From Xanthomonas arboricola (lineage in GTDB: Bacteria; Pseudomonadota; Gammaproteobacteria; Xanthomonadales; Xanthomonadaceae), in contig NZ_QREM01000010.1 of assembly GCF_003353015.1 (NCBI RefSeq), positions 418,699 through 482,698 on the forward strand: DNA of 64,000 bases, in the 5' to 3' direction. The notes under the pieces were generated by a model, which saw nothing but the letters and a program-made list of their open reading frames with translations, was not told where the DNA came from and did no database searches. The position numbers and the translations under genes were made by a program. Shown one piece after another: positions 25,498 through 34,524 of this stretch. The stretch's first letter is position 1. Each line of letters starts with the position of its first letter.

Positions 25498-26036
25498 ATC
25501 TTCCGGCCAACAAACTGGTGTTCGTTGGCGGCATGGGCGCCGGCAAGACCACCGCCGTGCGCGCCATCTCCGACGTGGAGCCGGTCAGCACCGAAATGCC
25601 GCTCAGCCAGGATGCCTACGGCGACAAGACCTACACCACGGTCGCGCTGGACTACAGCTCGATCGAGCTGGAAGACGGGGAATTGCTGCACGTCTACGGC
25701 GTGCCGGGGCAGAAATACCTGGATTTCATGTGGCCGCTGGTGTGCGACGGCGCGTTGGGCGTGATCGTGCTGGTCAGCGCGCGCGATCCGCAGATGCGCG
25801 ATGCCACCGTGGCGTTGCTGCGCGAGTTTTCGCAGATCGCACCTGCGGCAAGCCTGGCGGTGGGCATCACCATGACCGATGAAGTGCAGGACTTTTTGCT
25901 GCCGCCGTTCCGCGACGCATTGGTCGCCGAGGGCTTCCGCATCCCGGTCATGCGCGTGGATGCGCGCTCGGCCACCCAGATCACGTTCCTGGTGAAGTCG
26001 TTGCTGTCCTATCGATACACCTCGGCAACCAGTTGA
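25494..26036 (+). CDS. Small Ras-like GTPase (MglA/CvnD type)
   Basis: 180 residues, single G domain. G1 (P-loop) is GGMGAGKTT (about 12-20). G2 is likely a Thr in YGDKTYTTVALDYSS (switch I). G3 is VYGVPGQKYLDF (switch II; WDTAGQ equivalent with Pro before Gly-Gln), and a possible G4 is GITMTDE, lacking the usual NKxD. This matches the ATP/GTP-binding proteins of COG2229, which include CvnD of Streptomyces conservons, and is related to MglA of Myxococcus. Gene order Roadblock, Roadblock, unknown, GTPase supports a regulated switch. Its output (polarity, pili, signalling) is unknown. Confidence 0.88.
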   Translation: MNLPANKLVFVGGMGAGKTTAVRAISDVEPVSTEMPLSQDAYGDKTYTTVALDYSSIELEDGELLHVYGVPGQKYLDFMWPLVCDGALGVIVLVSARDPQMRDATVALLREFSQIAPAASLAVGITMTDEVQDFLLPPFRDALVAEGFRIPVMRVDARSATQITFLVKSLLSYRYTSATS

Positions 26037-26556
26037 TCGATCGCGTAGGTGGCGCACGCCGACGCGGTCGGCGCATACGACAAAACGCCATGCGGGACAA
26101 AACAAGGAATCCGGTCACGACGGTGCCTGAAGGGCGTCACGCGGGGGATGCCGCCTCTAGGGTGGCGGCGACGCGTCCATCTTCCTTGATGCCAGACACG
26201 CGACACGGACGTCATACCTTCGAGCGCTTTGCCTGACTTATTCAGTATGGCGCGCGGTCAGAAGCCAGTGCATCGGGACATTCCCGACATCGCGCTGGGC
26301 ATACCGGTCATACGGCACGAGCAATAGCGCAAGCAGCGGCCAGCCAACCAGGCCTGCAGCCGGCGGTGGCGCAGGTGCGGCCACGTGCGGAGCAGGCCGG
26401 TCGTCAAGCCGTCCCGCACAGGCATCGACGCGCGGCGGCACTGCCGCCGCCGGTGTCGCGCAACGGTTGCCTGATCCACCCGGATCGGCAATTGCGGGGG
26501 CGAGTTCCATGCCGCTGTCCAGGTGATCCAGCGCCTCGATCGGATAAAGTAGTGCG
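26037..26556. other. Mostly non-coding interval before tmk
   Basis: 520 bases. No recognised gene. One weak candidate is a minus-strand frame at 26238-26510 (90 codons) whose C-terminal half has a hydrophobic stretch (LVGWPLLALLLVPYDRY); it has no clear ribosome-binding site and I do not call it. The tmk promoter must lie near the right end. Confidence 0.4.
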
Positions 26557-27240
26557 ATGACAATCGAACTGAAGCCCGGCGGTCTGCTGATCGCGATCGA
26601 AGGCATCGACGGCGCCGGCAAGACCACCCTCGCCCGCAGCCTGGCCACCACGCTGGAAGCGGCCGGCGCGCACGTCGTGCTGAGCAAGGAGCCGACCAAC
26701 GGCCCCTGGGGCACCCAGCTGCGCCAGTCCGCCGCCACCGGCCGCCTCAGTGCAGACCAGGAAGCCGAGCTGCTGATCCGCGACCGCCACGAGCACGTGG
26801 ACACCCTGATCGCACCGGCGCTGGCACGTGGCGACATCGTGATCCTGGACCGGTATTTTCCCTCGATGGTCGCCTACCAGGGCGCTGCCGGCCTGCCATT
26901 GGACGATCTGCTGGAACGCAACGCCTTTGCGCCGCGCCCGGACGTGCTGCTGCTGCTTGACCTGCCCCCGCCCACCGGCCTGGCGCGTATCCGCGCCCGC
27001 GGCGATGCGCCCAATCACTTCGAAACCCAGGACAACCTGGAACGCTGCCGCAGCATCTTTGCGCAGCTGCAGTTGCCCGGGAAGCACGTCGTGGACGCCA
27101 GCGCCGATGCCGACAGCGTGCTCCGCCAGGCCCACGCCATCGTCGTTGCCGCACTGGCCGACCGCCTGCGCGGCGAGGCCCCCCACGCCGACGCCGACAA
27201 GGCCACGCTGGAACTGCTCTCGGCCGGTCGCCCGGCCTGA
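26557..27240 (+). CDS. tmk: Thymidylate kinase
   Basis: 227 residues. It phosphorylates dTMP to dTDP with ATP in dTTP synthesis. The P-loop is [16 protein letters not shown] (residues ~15-23), the dTMP-binding DR motif is [15 protein letters not shown], and the lid region follows at [15 protein letters not shown]. The C-terminal tail after about residue 205 is longer than in E. coli Tmk (213 residues). It appears to be monocistronic. Confidence 0.95.
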   Translation: MTIELKPGGLLIAIEGIDGAGKTTLARSLATTLEAAGAHVVLSKEPTNGPWGTQLRQSAATGRLSADQEAELLIRDRHEHVDTLIAPALARGDIVILDRYFPSMVAYQGAAGLPLDDLLERNAFAPRPDVLLLLDLPPPTGLARIRARGDAPNHFETQDNLERCRSIFAQLQLPGKHVVDASADADSVLRQAHAIVVAALADRLRGEAPHADADKATLELLSAGRPA

Positions 27241-27418
27241 GCTGCTGCGCGAACCACGCACAGGCAACCGCAACTGGCGCGCCGTGATTCGCGGGTTGCG
27301 CGCAGAGACCTGATCTACGCCGGTCAGATCCGGGAATACGCCTCCCGTGCATGCTGACCCGGCAGCGCAGCCAGCACCGGACTGCATGGAGATTGCGGGA
27401 GAGCACGAAGGACCTTCG

Positions 27419-27494
27419 TGGTGCCGGCACCCGGATTCGAACTGGGGACCTACCGCTTACAAGGCGGTTGCTCTACCAACTGAGCTATGCCGGC
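27419..27494 (-). tRNA. tRNA-Thr (UGU anticodon)
   Basis: On the minus strand the acceptor arm GCCGGCA pairs with TGCCGGC. The D arm is AGCTCAGTTGGTAGAGC. The anticodon stem ACCGC/GCGGT encloses loop CTTGTAA with anticodon TGT, which reads ACA (and ACG by wobble) threonine codons. The T loop reads GTTCGAATC. The 3' CCA is encoded (27419-27421). Length is 76 nt. Confidence 0.96.
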
Positions 27495-27527
27495 AAAGGC
27501 CAAGCGCATTGCGCGCCGGTGCGCATT

Positions 27528-28487
27528 CTAGCGCAGCGTGGCGCAATCTAGCGACCGCTGACGCGTTGCGCCTGCGCTGCCCTGCAATGTCCCGATCGCG
27601 GTCGTGCTGCGCACATCGATCCACCAGCGCGACTGCCCGCTGCCGCTGGGCAGCAACTGCGCGGGAAATCCCGCGCCGACCAGGCTGGCCTGCCGTCGCT
27701 CGGCACGTTCGCGACTCTGGTACTGCCCCAACGCAATGCTGGTGTTCTCACCCTCGGCGATCACGTAGTAGTCGCCCAGGCCGGCGGCGGCGATGCGCTT
27801 GACCAGGGCCTGCGCCGCTGCACGATCGCCGACGTTGGGCAGCATCACCCGGAACGTGCTGGCCCCGGCGTCCCTGTCCTCGCGCACGCTGCTGCGCGTG
27901 GCCTGGCCACGCAGGCGTGCCAGCGCGGCATCGGCATCGGCGCGCGCCGCATACGGCCCCAGGCTGGCGCAGCGTTCCGGCGCAGCGGCTGGCGCGGGCA
28001 GCGCTGGCGAAGAATTGATCGCCGCTGCCGCGGCACGCCCGGCCGGCGACGGAGCGGGCGTGGCCGGCGCTGGCGCCTGTGCCGGCGACTGCGCCGCGGC
28101 GGCCACCTGCGCCGCAGCGGCAGCCGCAGCTGTCGAGGAAGCTGCTGCCGCTGGTGCCGCCGTCGATGTCTCAGGCGGTGCGGGTGCGGGTGCGGGTGCG
28201 GGTGCGGGTGCGGGTGCGGGTGCGGGTGCGGGTGCCGGTGCCGGTGCCGGTGCCGGTGCATCCGATGGTGCGGTCGGCGCAGCGCCCGATGCTGCCGCCG
28301 CGGTGCCTGCCTCGCCTGACACCGCAGGCGCCGCGGCTGTCGCCGTGCTCGGCAGCACTTCCAGGCGCGCCACGCCGGCCGGCTGCGGCGGTGCAGCCAC
28401 GGCTGCCGGTGCCGGCTGCAATGCCCACCACAACGCCACACCGGCATTGAGGACGATCAGGACAACGATAAGTGCGCGCACATACAT
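27528..28487 (-). CDS. SPOR domain protein with Pro/Ala-rich linker
   Basis: 319 residues. An N-terminal membrane helix (about 4-23, ALIVVLIVLNAGVALWWAL) is followed by a long low-complexity Ala/Pro linker with many PA dipeptides. A C-terminal SPOR domain lies at about 190-275 (CASLGPYAARADADAALARL, then FRVMLPNVGDRAAAQALVKR). SPOR domains bind peptidoglycan with stripped stem peptides at the division site. The linker is encoded by hexanucleotide repeats (28178-28258), so its length may vary among strains. It is a division- or envelope-associated protein of unknown precise role. Confidence 0.8.
   Translation of the reverse strand: MYVRALIVVLIVLNAGVALWWALQPAPAAVAAPPQPAGVARLEVLPSTATAAAPAVSGEAGTAAAASGAAPTAPSDAPAPAPAPAPAPAPAPAPAPAPAPAPAPPETSTAAPAAAASSTAAAAAAAQVAAAAQSPAQAPAPATPAPSPAGRAAAAAINSSPALPAPAAAPERCASLGPYAARADADAALARLRGQATRSSVREDRDAGASTFRVMLPNVGDRAAAQALVKRIAAAGLGDYYVIAEGENTSIALGQYQSRERAERRQASLVGAGFPAQLLPSGSGQSRWWIDVRSTTAIGTLQGSAGATRQRSLDCATLR
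28178..28258. repeat. Hexanucleotide tandem repeat inside the SPOR gene
   Basis: Successive (GGTGCG) units change to (GGTGCC) units on the plus strand; on the minus coding strand they encode alternating Ala and Pro. The period is 6, so copy-number changes keep the frame. Confidence 0.9.
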
Positions 28488-28643
28488 GCCAGGGATTCTA
28501 AGCGGGGGCGGTCACAACACACGAGTGCTCGTCGATCCGCCGCCGAGGCCAGGGCCCGTGGCCGCAGCGCACCGCCGCAGCCGGCCGATTCCGTCTGCCG
28601 GCCGCACCCGCTGCGAGGCCGTGCGACCGCGCGGCTCGTGCGT

Positions 28644-29372
28644 TCAGGCCGCCGACGCAGCCCTGGCCCAGGTCGCCAATCCATCCAGCACCAGCGCGGC
28701 ACGGAAGCTGGCATCGGGCAACAACGGCAGCAACGGCGGCGCACCGCCCCCGTGCAGCAGCAGCCGCACCGGCACGCCCAGGCTGCGTTGCGCATGCTGC
28801 AGGCTGCGCTCGATCAGCGCCACCGCAGCGCCATCGCAACCGGAGGTCAGCGCATCGTCGGTGTCGTCGGCCAGCTCGACGTAGGTCCCGCCGCTGGCCG
28901 GCAACTGCACCGCGCGCGCATGCAGCGCTTCACGCATGGTGGTCGGCGAGGCAGCGATCCGCCCGCCGTGGTGCCGTCCATCGGCGCCCAGCACATCGAT
29001 GGTCAGCGCGGTGCCCACGCCGGCCACCAGCACCGGTGCGTCGCCGCGTGCGCCCAGCAGCGCCAGGAAGCGATCCACCCCGAAGCGACCCGGGTCTGCG
29101 TAGGCGATGCGGATGCCGGCGCATTCGGCCGCGGTCCGCGCGATGCGCACCTGCTCGAAGCGCTCGCGCAGGCAGCCCAGCATGCGCTGGGTCAGCGCTG
29201 GCGCGGCCACGCTGGCCACGTGCGCAATGCGCCCGGTGGGCAATGCCGCCAATGCGGCCGCATCCATCGCCTCGGCACCGTGCGGCCAGGCCTGCACATC
29301 GCCGGCGCGGTCGGCCTGCAGCGGTGCGTACTTGAACCGCGAATTCCCCAGGTCGAACAGCCACTCGCTCAT
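28644..29372 (-). CDS. coaX: Type III pantothenate kinase
   Basis: 242 residues. First step of coenzyme A synthesis: ATP-dependent phosphorylation of pantothenate. CoaX signatures are FDLGNSRFKY (phosphate-binding DxGN), DPGRFGVDRFLALLGAR (motif 2 with catalytic Asp), VAGVGTALTIDVLGADGRHHGG (motif 3) and a C-terminal DGLATWA. The start overlaps the birA stop by 4 nt (ATGA), so the pair is one transcription unit, a common arrangement linking biotin and CoA functions. CoaX enzymes are typically insensitive to CoA feedback. Confidence 0.93.
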   Translation of the reverse strand: MSEWLFDLGNSRFKYAPLQADRAGDVQAWPHGAEAMDAAALAALPTGRIAHVASVAAPALTQRMLGCLRERFEQVRIARTAAECAGIRIAYADPGRFGVDRFLALLGARGDAPVLVAGVGTALTIDVLGADGRHHGGRIAASPTTMREALHARAVQLPASGGTYVELADDTDDALTSGCDGAAVALIERSLQHAQRSLGVPVRLLLHGGGAPPLLPLLPDASFRAALVLDGLATWARAASAA

Positions 29373-30334
29373 GCAGGCCTCACGCTCACTTCTCCGGAGT
29401 GGAACAGCCGCTCCGTCTCGCCCAGTTGCACCCGCAGCGCGCCGTCGGCTGCCAGGCCAAGCGCAACGCCGTGATGCCGGGTGCCGGCCTCTTCGACCTG
29501 CACCGCGCGGCCGCTCAGGACGTCCAGGGCCGCATAGCGGCCCAGGAACGGGGCCAACCCCTGTGCCTCGAACAGCGCCAGTGCCGGCAGCAGCGCCGAC
29601 ACCACCGCCGCCGCCACGGTATCGCGCGACACCACATGGCCGGCCAGCGTATCCAGATCCACCCACGGTTGATCGATCGCAATCGCGGCGGCCGCCGGCA
29701 TATGCACGTTCAACCCCAGTCCGATCACCGCGCGCGCATTGCCGGCCATTTCGCCGCCGCCTTCGATCAGCAGGCCGCCCAGCTTGCGCCCGCGCGCCAG
29801 CAGGTCGTTGGGCCACTTCAGCCCGACATCGGCAAAGCCGCAACCACGCAGGGCCTCGGCCACCGCCACGCCCACGGCCAGGCTGAGCCCGGCCAGCTGG
29901 CCCAGCCCACCGCTGAACCGGCGCGAGGCCGATAGATAGATGTGCGCGCCCAACGGCGAGGTCCATTGGCGTCCGCGCCGGCCGCGCCCGCCGGTCTGCC
30001 GCTCGGCCAGCAGCACCGCCACGCCCTGCTCCGGCGCCGGGCGCGCCAGCAAGCTGGTATTGGTGGATTCCAGCGTCCAGGCGACCTCCAGCGCAGCCAG
30101 GTCTGCCAGCGCATCGGCCGACAGCGCCGCGCGAATGCGCGCCTGGTCCAGCAGGTCCAGCGGTGCCGCCAGGCGGTAACCGTCCCCGGCCCGGCCTTCG
30201 ATGTCGACACCGGCCGCGCGCAGATGCTGGATCCGCTTCCAAACCGCCGCACGGGTCAGCCCGGCGTCGCGCGCCAACGCATCGCCGGACAGCCGGCCGC
30301 TCGCAAGTTTGGCCAGCAAGGCGCGGTCATCCAC
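29369..30334 (-). CDS. birA: Biotin--protein ligase / biotin operon repressor
   Basis: 321 residues from a GTG start. An N-terminal winged helix (ALLAKLASGRLSGDALARDA, AAVWKRIQHLRAAGVDIEGR) is followed by the ligase domain. That domain has the biotinyl-AMP loop AERQTGGRGRRGRQW and WPNDLLARGRKLGGLLIE, and a C-terminal SH3-like part. It biotinylates acetyl-CoA carboxylase and, with the N-terminal domain, should repress biotin genes. The GTG at 30334 has GGGAA upstream; a TTG at 30373 is an alternative start adding 13 residues. It is translationally coupled to coaX. Confidence 0.93.
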   Translation of the reverse strand: MDDRALLAKLASGRLSGDALARDAGLTRAAVWKRIQHLRAAGVDIEGRAGDGYRLAAPLDLLDQARIRAALSADALADLAALEVAWTLESTNTSLLARPAPEQGVAVLLAERQTGGRGRRGRQWTSPLGAHIYLSASRRFSGGLGQLAGLSLAVGVAVAEALRGCGFADVGLKWPNDLLARGRKLGGLLIEGGGEMAGNARAVIGLGLNVHMPAAAAIAIDQPWVDLDTLAGHVVSRDTVAAAVVSALLPALALFEAQGLAPFLGRYAALDVLSGRAVQVEEAGTRHHGVALGLAADGALRVQLGETERLFHSGEVSVRPA

Positions 30335-30461
30335 GGCAAGGTTCCCAAATCGATCCGTGAAAGTATGCGCCAAGCGCTCCCACCCGCCCAGCCTGGCTTG
30401 CGTGAGGGAGTGAAAAGCACGTTATGATCGGCCACTCACGCCGCCTGCCTGGATGTGGACG

Positions 30462-30737
30462 ATGCGCCGAATCACGGTTTGCCTGCTGTTGTTGTTGGCT
30501 CCGCTTGCCGCGCTGGCATCGGACCAGCTGGCCGATGGCGATCATGAGAGCTGCGTCAGCAGCAACTCGGCGGCACGTGGCAGAACCCCCAACGCCGATC
30601 CGGCAGCCCCGGCACGCGCGCCCGCACACAAGCCGGCGCCGGCCACCGGCGGTGGTGGTGGCGACGGCGACGGACTGTTCCCGCGCATGCGCACGATGCC
30701 ACGCTGGCATAGCTTCCTGCCGGGCATGTTCCGCTGA
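30462..30737 (+). CDS. Small exported protein of unknown function
   Basis: 91 residues. The signal peptide is MRRITVCLLLLLAPLAALA. The mature part is short and low-complexity: an Ala/Pro stretch (PAAPARAPAHKPAPATG), then a Gly/Asp-rich GGGGGDGDGLF and a basic, aromatic end (MPRWHSFLPGMFR). No family was recognised. It is divergent from birA and its stop lies only 8 nt before the putative start of the MtfA-like gene, so they may be co-transcribed. Confidence 0.6.
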   Translation: MRRITVCLLLLLAPLAALASDQLADGDHESCVSSNSAARGRTPNADPAAPARAPAHKPAPATGGGGGDGDGLFPRMRTMPRWHSFLPGMFR

Positions 30738-30745
30738 TCCAGTGG

Positions 30746-31501
30746 TTGTTGCGCCGGCTGCGCCGGCCGCCGCTCGATCTTCCCGACGCGTTATGGCTGC
30801 CGGTTGGCCGCCGCTGCGCCTGGGTCGCTGCGCTCGATCCGCCCCGCCAGCACCGTCTGCGTACCCTGACCGCGCAGTTCCTGCAGCAAAAGACCATTTC
30901 CCCGGTCGATGGACTGCAGCTGCAGCCGCACGATCACGTCTTGCTGGCTGCCAGCTGCTGCCTGCCGCTGCTGAACATCGGCGCGGCCGGCTGGCGCGGC
31001 TGGTCGCAACTGATCGTCTACCCGGACGCGTTCCGCGTGCAGCGCACGCACATGGATGCGGCCGGCGTGATGCATGCCTGGGACGACACCCTGATCGGCG
31101 AGGCCTGGGAACAAGGCCCGCTGATCGTCAGCTGGGCCGACGTGCAGGCCGACCTGGACGAGCCGCAGGCCGGCTTCAATGTGATCGTGCATGAGATGGC
31201 GCACAAGCTCGATGCACTCGATGGCGCCCTCGACGGCACCCCGCCGCTGCCGCGCGATGCGCAGCGCGCCTGGGCACGCGATTTCCAGCGCGCCTTCGAT
31301 GCCTTCTGCCAACGCGTCGATGCCGGCGAAGACACCGAGATCGACCCGTATGCCGCCGAAGCACCGGAGGAATTCTTCGCGGTCGTCAGCGAATACCACT
31401 TCTCCGCACCGCAGTTGCTGGCGCGCGTCATGCCGGATGTCGCTGCGCAACTGACGCGGTTTTACGGGCCTTCACCGTTTGCGTCTTCAGCGCAGCGCTG
31501 A
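30746..31501 (+). CDS. mtfA: MtfA-like zinc-dependent peptidase (M90)
   Basis: 251 residues. The zinc-binding signature is VIVHEMAHKLDALDG (HExxH plus Asp), with a downstream ligand region APEEFFAVVSEYHFSAP. E. coli MtfA is a cytosolic peptidase that binds the repressor Mlc and affects the glucose PTS. Whether this homologue has a partner of that kind here is unknown. The start is uncertain: the TTG at 30746 is the earliest possible; no in-frame ATG with a good ribosome-binding site is close. It ends with a short Ser/Ala-rich tail. Confidence 0.85.
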   Translation: MLRRLRRPPLDLPDALWLPVGRRCAWVAALDPPRQHRLRTLTAQFLQQKTISPVDGLQLQPHDHVLLAASCCLPLLNIGAAGWRGWSQLIVYPDAFRVQRTHMDAAGVMHAWDDTLIGEAWEQGPLIVSWADVQADLDEPQAGFNVIVHEMAHKLDALDGALDGTPPLPRDAQRAWARDFQRAFDAFCQRVDAGEDTEIDPYAAEAPEEFFAVVSEYHFSAPQLLARVMPDVAAQLTRFYGPSPFASSAQR

Positions 31502-31661
31502 GGGTGTGGTGACGGCGCAGCGCTGGATCGGAATGGCCTGATGCAATGCTGTCGCGCGCGTCGCTCGCAGGCATTCCAACCGACCAGGCACCGCAGTGCG
31601 CGATGCCGCGCATGTCCGCACGCGATCCGCACCAACATCGCCAGCACGCACTGGCCCGCAC

Positions 31662-32849
31662 TCATACCAGCCCAAGGTCGCGCGGCCTGGCCCCGGGAAA
31701 CACCCGGTCCAGCTGCGCAGGCGACAATCCCCACAACCGGCTCAATACACCGCCGAACAGGCTGCGGTAATTGGTGAGCACCGGATAATCGCGGTTTTGC
31801 AGCAGCTGCGCGGGCGCCACGGCCACTTGCTCGCCCGCGATCCGGCCGCCGCGCACGCTGCCGCCCAGCACCCAGTACGTGGTGCCGTGCCCGTGATCGG
31901 TGCCCTTGCTGCCGTTCTCGCGGAAGGTGCGGCCAAACTCGGACAGCACCACCACCACGGTGTCCTTCCATGCCGGCCCCAGGGCGTCGGCGTACGCCGC
32001 CAGCCCTTCGCCCAGATTGCGCAGATTGTTCGCCAGGCCGCCTTCGACGCTGCCCTGGTTGGCGTGCGTGTCCCAGCCGCCGACATCGACAAATCCCAGC
32101 CGATAACGCTCGCGCATCAGGCTCGCCATGCGCCGGGTTTCGTCGGCGAAGCTGCGCGCGCTGGCGGCGCCACGACCGGCCTGCTCCATCTCTTCGCGCA
32201 GTTGCGCGGTGACCTGCCGACGCAGCGCCAGGCCTTCGCGTGCGGCCGCCGCCAGCGGCGTGGCGTCGTACATCTGCGACAGGATCTGCGCCTGATACGC
32301 ATCCACACCGCCCTTGCCGATGCCGCGCAACGACACGTTGGGCAGGTCGCCGCCGCCCTGGAAGGTCAGCGGCAGCGAATCGGTGAAGGCAATCGCCGGC
32401 ACTCCGCTGAGCACGCCCGACAGGCGCGCCATGAAACCGGAACGATAATCGCGGCGCTGCCGGCCGGCCTGCCCGGATTCGATATCGTCCTGGGTTTCGA
32501 AGTGACTGCGCGACAGATCGTCGGTGCCGGCAAACGGCACGAACGCCAGCTGCCGGCCTTGCCACAGCGGCAGCAGCGCATCGCGCATCACCGGGTTGAG
32601 CCCCCATTGCGTATCCAACGCAATGGCACTGTTGGGATTGGCCGCATCCGGCCGCGCAATCGCCAGGGTCGGACGCGCCTGATAGTAGAAATCGCTGGCA
32701 TGCGGCACCAGCAGGTTGTTGCTGTCGTAGCCGCCGCGCAGGAACACCACCAGCATGCGCGCGCTGTCGCGTGGTGCGGCAAACAGGCGACCGCTCCAGG
32801 GCAGACTCGCGGCCGCTGCAGAGGCAAGCAGAAATTGACGTCGTTGCAT
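31662..32849 (-). CDS. DUF1501 domain protein, Tat-type signal
   Basis: 395 residues. MQRRQFLLASAAAASLPWSGRLFA carries the twin-Arg pattern RRQFLL, so the protein is probably exported folded by Tat. DUF1501 hallmarks: LVVFLRGGYDSNNLLVPH, VDVGGWDTHANQ, VVVLSEFGRTFRENGSKGTDHGHGT (metal-binding sulfatase-like motif) and YWVLGGSVRGG. The fold is alkaline-phosphatase-like. It is encoded 85 nt downstream of a DUF1800 gene, a conserved pairing of unknown function in many bacteria. Confidence 0.88.
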   Translation of the reverse strand: MQRRQFLLASAAAASLPWSGRLFAAPRDSARMLVVFLRGGYDSNNLLVPHASDFYYQARPTLAIARPDAANPNSAIALDTQWGLNPVMRDALLPLWQGRQLAFVPFAGTDDLSRSHFETQDDIESGQAGRQRRDYRSGFMARLSGVLSGVPAIAFTDSLPLTFQGGGDLPNVSLRGIGKGGVDAYQAQILSQMYDATPLAAAAREGLALRRQVTAQLREEMEQAGRGAASARSFADETRRMASLMRERYRLGFVDVGGWDTHANQGSVEGGLANNLRNLGEGLAAYADALGPAWKDTVVVVLSEFGRTFRENGSKGTDHGHGTTYWVLGGSVRGGRIAGEQVAVAPAQLLQNRDYPVLTNYRSLFGGVLSRLWGLSPAQLDRVFPGARPRDLGLV

Positions 32850-32934
32850 GGCGCACTCCCGTGGCGGTGATCGCTGGTCGACGGTGGAGACTGCGGGTAT
32901 TGAATCGGCAGCCACCGGATCGGCGACCCTGCAC

Positions 32935-34524
32935 TCAGCGATAGTTGAAGTCCGGCGATGCCAGCAGGAATCCGTTCCATTCCGCAGGCGAACGCGCCTG
33001 CTCCAGCGCCTCGCGCGTGGCGCTGGAAAGCGAGGGCGCAATCCAGCGATACGACGGACGCGTGTCGATCTGCGTCAGCGCCGGCAGTGGCGTGTCGTCA
33101 TCGCCATCGAAGCGGAACAATTGCCTGGGTCCGCTGCCCAGCGAACGTGCCACCTCGAAACGGCGCGCCAGTTGCCCGGAGCTGGTCCACGCCTGCGATT
33201 GCAGCGACCACCCATCGGGGGTGATGCGCCCGAACAGCGGCTCGCCGAGTTGCTGCACCCAGCTCGCCATCGGCGCGGCATTGACCACCGGCTGGTCCTC
33301 GTACGCCAGCCGCAATGCCGACACCACGAACCGATTCGGATCCTTGAACTTGCGCGGTTGCGCCTGCGCAAATTCCGCTGAGTCCAGCAGGGTCTGCATC
33401 ACCTTGGCGATATCGCCATCGCTGCGTTGAAACGTGTTTGCCATGCGCCCGACCAGCGCGACCGGCGGCGTGTCGCTGACAAAGTACTCGGCCAAACGCT
33501 GCGAAATGAACTGTGCGCATGCCGGCTGCCGCACCAGCAGCTGCACCGCCCGCGCGATCTCATCCAGGCCGCCGGCGGCGATGCGCTGGCCCAGCAAGGT
33601 CTTGTCGCCGGGTTGATGGCGTGCGGGATTGAATTCGAACAGTCCCTTGCGCACCACTGGCGGCTGTCCCGGCACCGCAGGCGGCAACGGCGGAGCACCC
33701 TCGGCCTTGACCGGCACCAGGCCGGCACCGGTAAGGATCAGCGCCAGTTGCTGCACGTCCTGCTGGCTGTAGCCGCCGTGTACGCCCAGCGTGTGCAATT
33801 CCATCAGTTCGCGCGCGTAGTTTTCGTTGACCTTGCCCTTGGCGTTCCTGGCGTTGTCCAGGTATTCCAGCATTGCCGGGCTTTCCAGCGTGGCCATCAC
33901 CAGGTCGGCGAACTTGCCGGTGGCATGCGGGCGGATCGCGTTTTCCATGTAATCGGCCGCCATCCATTTCACCCGCCCCTTGTCGGCGTACACGCTGAAA
34001 TGATTGAGCCAGAACCACACCAGCTGCTCATGCACCTGCTCCGGCGCATATACCGCGCGCAGCAGCTGCGCCTGACGCGCCTGGGTCAGCATCTGCCCGC
34101 CGCGCGCCTGCCACGCCTTGCGCAAGGCCGTCTTTTCTTCGCCATCGGGCATGCCCTGCAGGCGGATCTTGTCGGCCTCGTACTGCGTCAGCAAGGCCAG
34201 CAAGGGCGTGTGCAATGCATCGAATTGCTGCAGTTGCGCACGGATCGGCGCTGGCAAGGCTGCGTCATCGCCGGGCTGCAACAGCAACCTGCCGTAGCGC
34301 CTGGGCCCGAGCCGCTGCAGTTGGGCTGCGCTATCGGCATCCACGCCGTAGGTGGCACGCTGCAGCCAGCGCGTCTGTGCCGGCGTCAGTGCCGGGCTGG
34401 CCGCGCTGCAGGACAGTGCGAAGGCACAGCCCGCCAGCAGCCACGCCCGCTGCCATCGGTGACGGCGAGGCGTGTTCACCGGATGTGCGCTCAGCCGAGG
34501 TGTGTGTGCATTGCGCTCGAACAT
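32935..34524 (-). CDS. DUF1800 domain protein, exported
   Basis: 529 residues. The N terminus contains a basic stretch and a hydrophobic segment (RAWLLAGCAFALSCSAASPAL), a signal peptide or anchor. DUF1800 features are RWLQRATYGVDADSAAQL, LVWFWLNHFSVYADKGRVKWMAADYMENAIRPHATGKF, ELMELHTLGVHGGYSQQDVQ and FISQRLAEYFVSDTPP. The ATG at 34524 has GGAGA 7 nt upstream; earlier ATGs at 34536 and 34569 are less likely. It is the first gene of a DUF1800-DUF1501 operon. The biochemical function is unknown. Confidence 0.88.
   Translation of the reverse strand: MFERNAHTPRLSAHPVNTPRRHRWQRAWLLAGCAFALSCSAASPALTPAQTRWLQRATYGVDADSAAQLQRLGPRRYGRLLLQPGDDAALPAPIRAQLQQFDALHTPLLALLTQYEADKIRLQGMPDGEEKTALRKAWQARGGQMLTQARQAQLLRAVYAPEQVHEQLVWFWLNHFSVYADKGRVKWMAADYMENAIRPHATGKFADLVMATLESPAMLEYLDNARNAKGKVNENYARELMELHTLGVHGGYSQQDVQQLALILTGAGLVPVKAEGAPPLPPAVPGQPPVVRKGLFEFNPARHQPGDKTLLGQRIAAGGLDEIARAVQLLVRQPACAQFISQRLAEYFVSDTPPVALVGRMANTFQRSDGDIAKVMQTLLDSAEFAQAQPRKFKDPNRFVVSALRLAYEDQPVVNAAPMASWVQQLGEPLFGRITPDGWSLQSQAWTSSGQLARRFEVARSLGSGPRQLFRFDGDDDTPLPALTQIDTRPSYRWIAPSLSSATREALEQARSPAEWNGFLLASPDFNYR

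Noticed and set aside
26238-26510. Minus-strand 90-codon frame before tmk
   Set aside because: One hydrophobic stretch is seen, but there is no ribosome-binding site and no family; evidence is too weak for a call.
28171-28431. Minus-strand frame rich in Gly-Thr/Arg-Thr repeats within the SPOR gene
   Set aside because: The periodic sequence is produced by the hexanucleotide repeat read in another frame.
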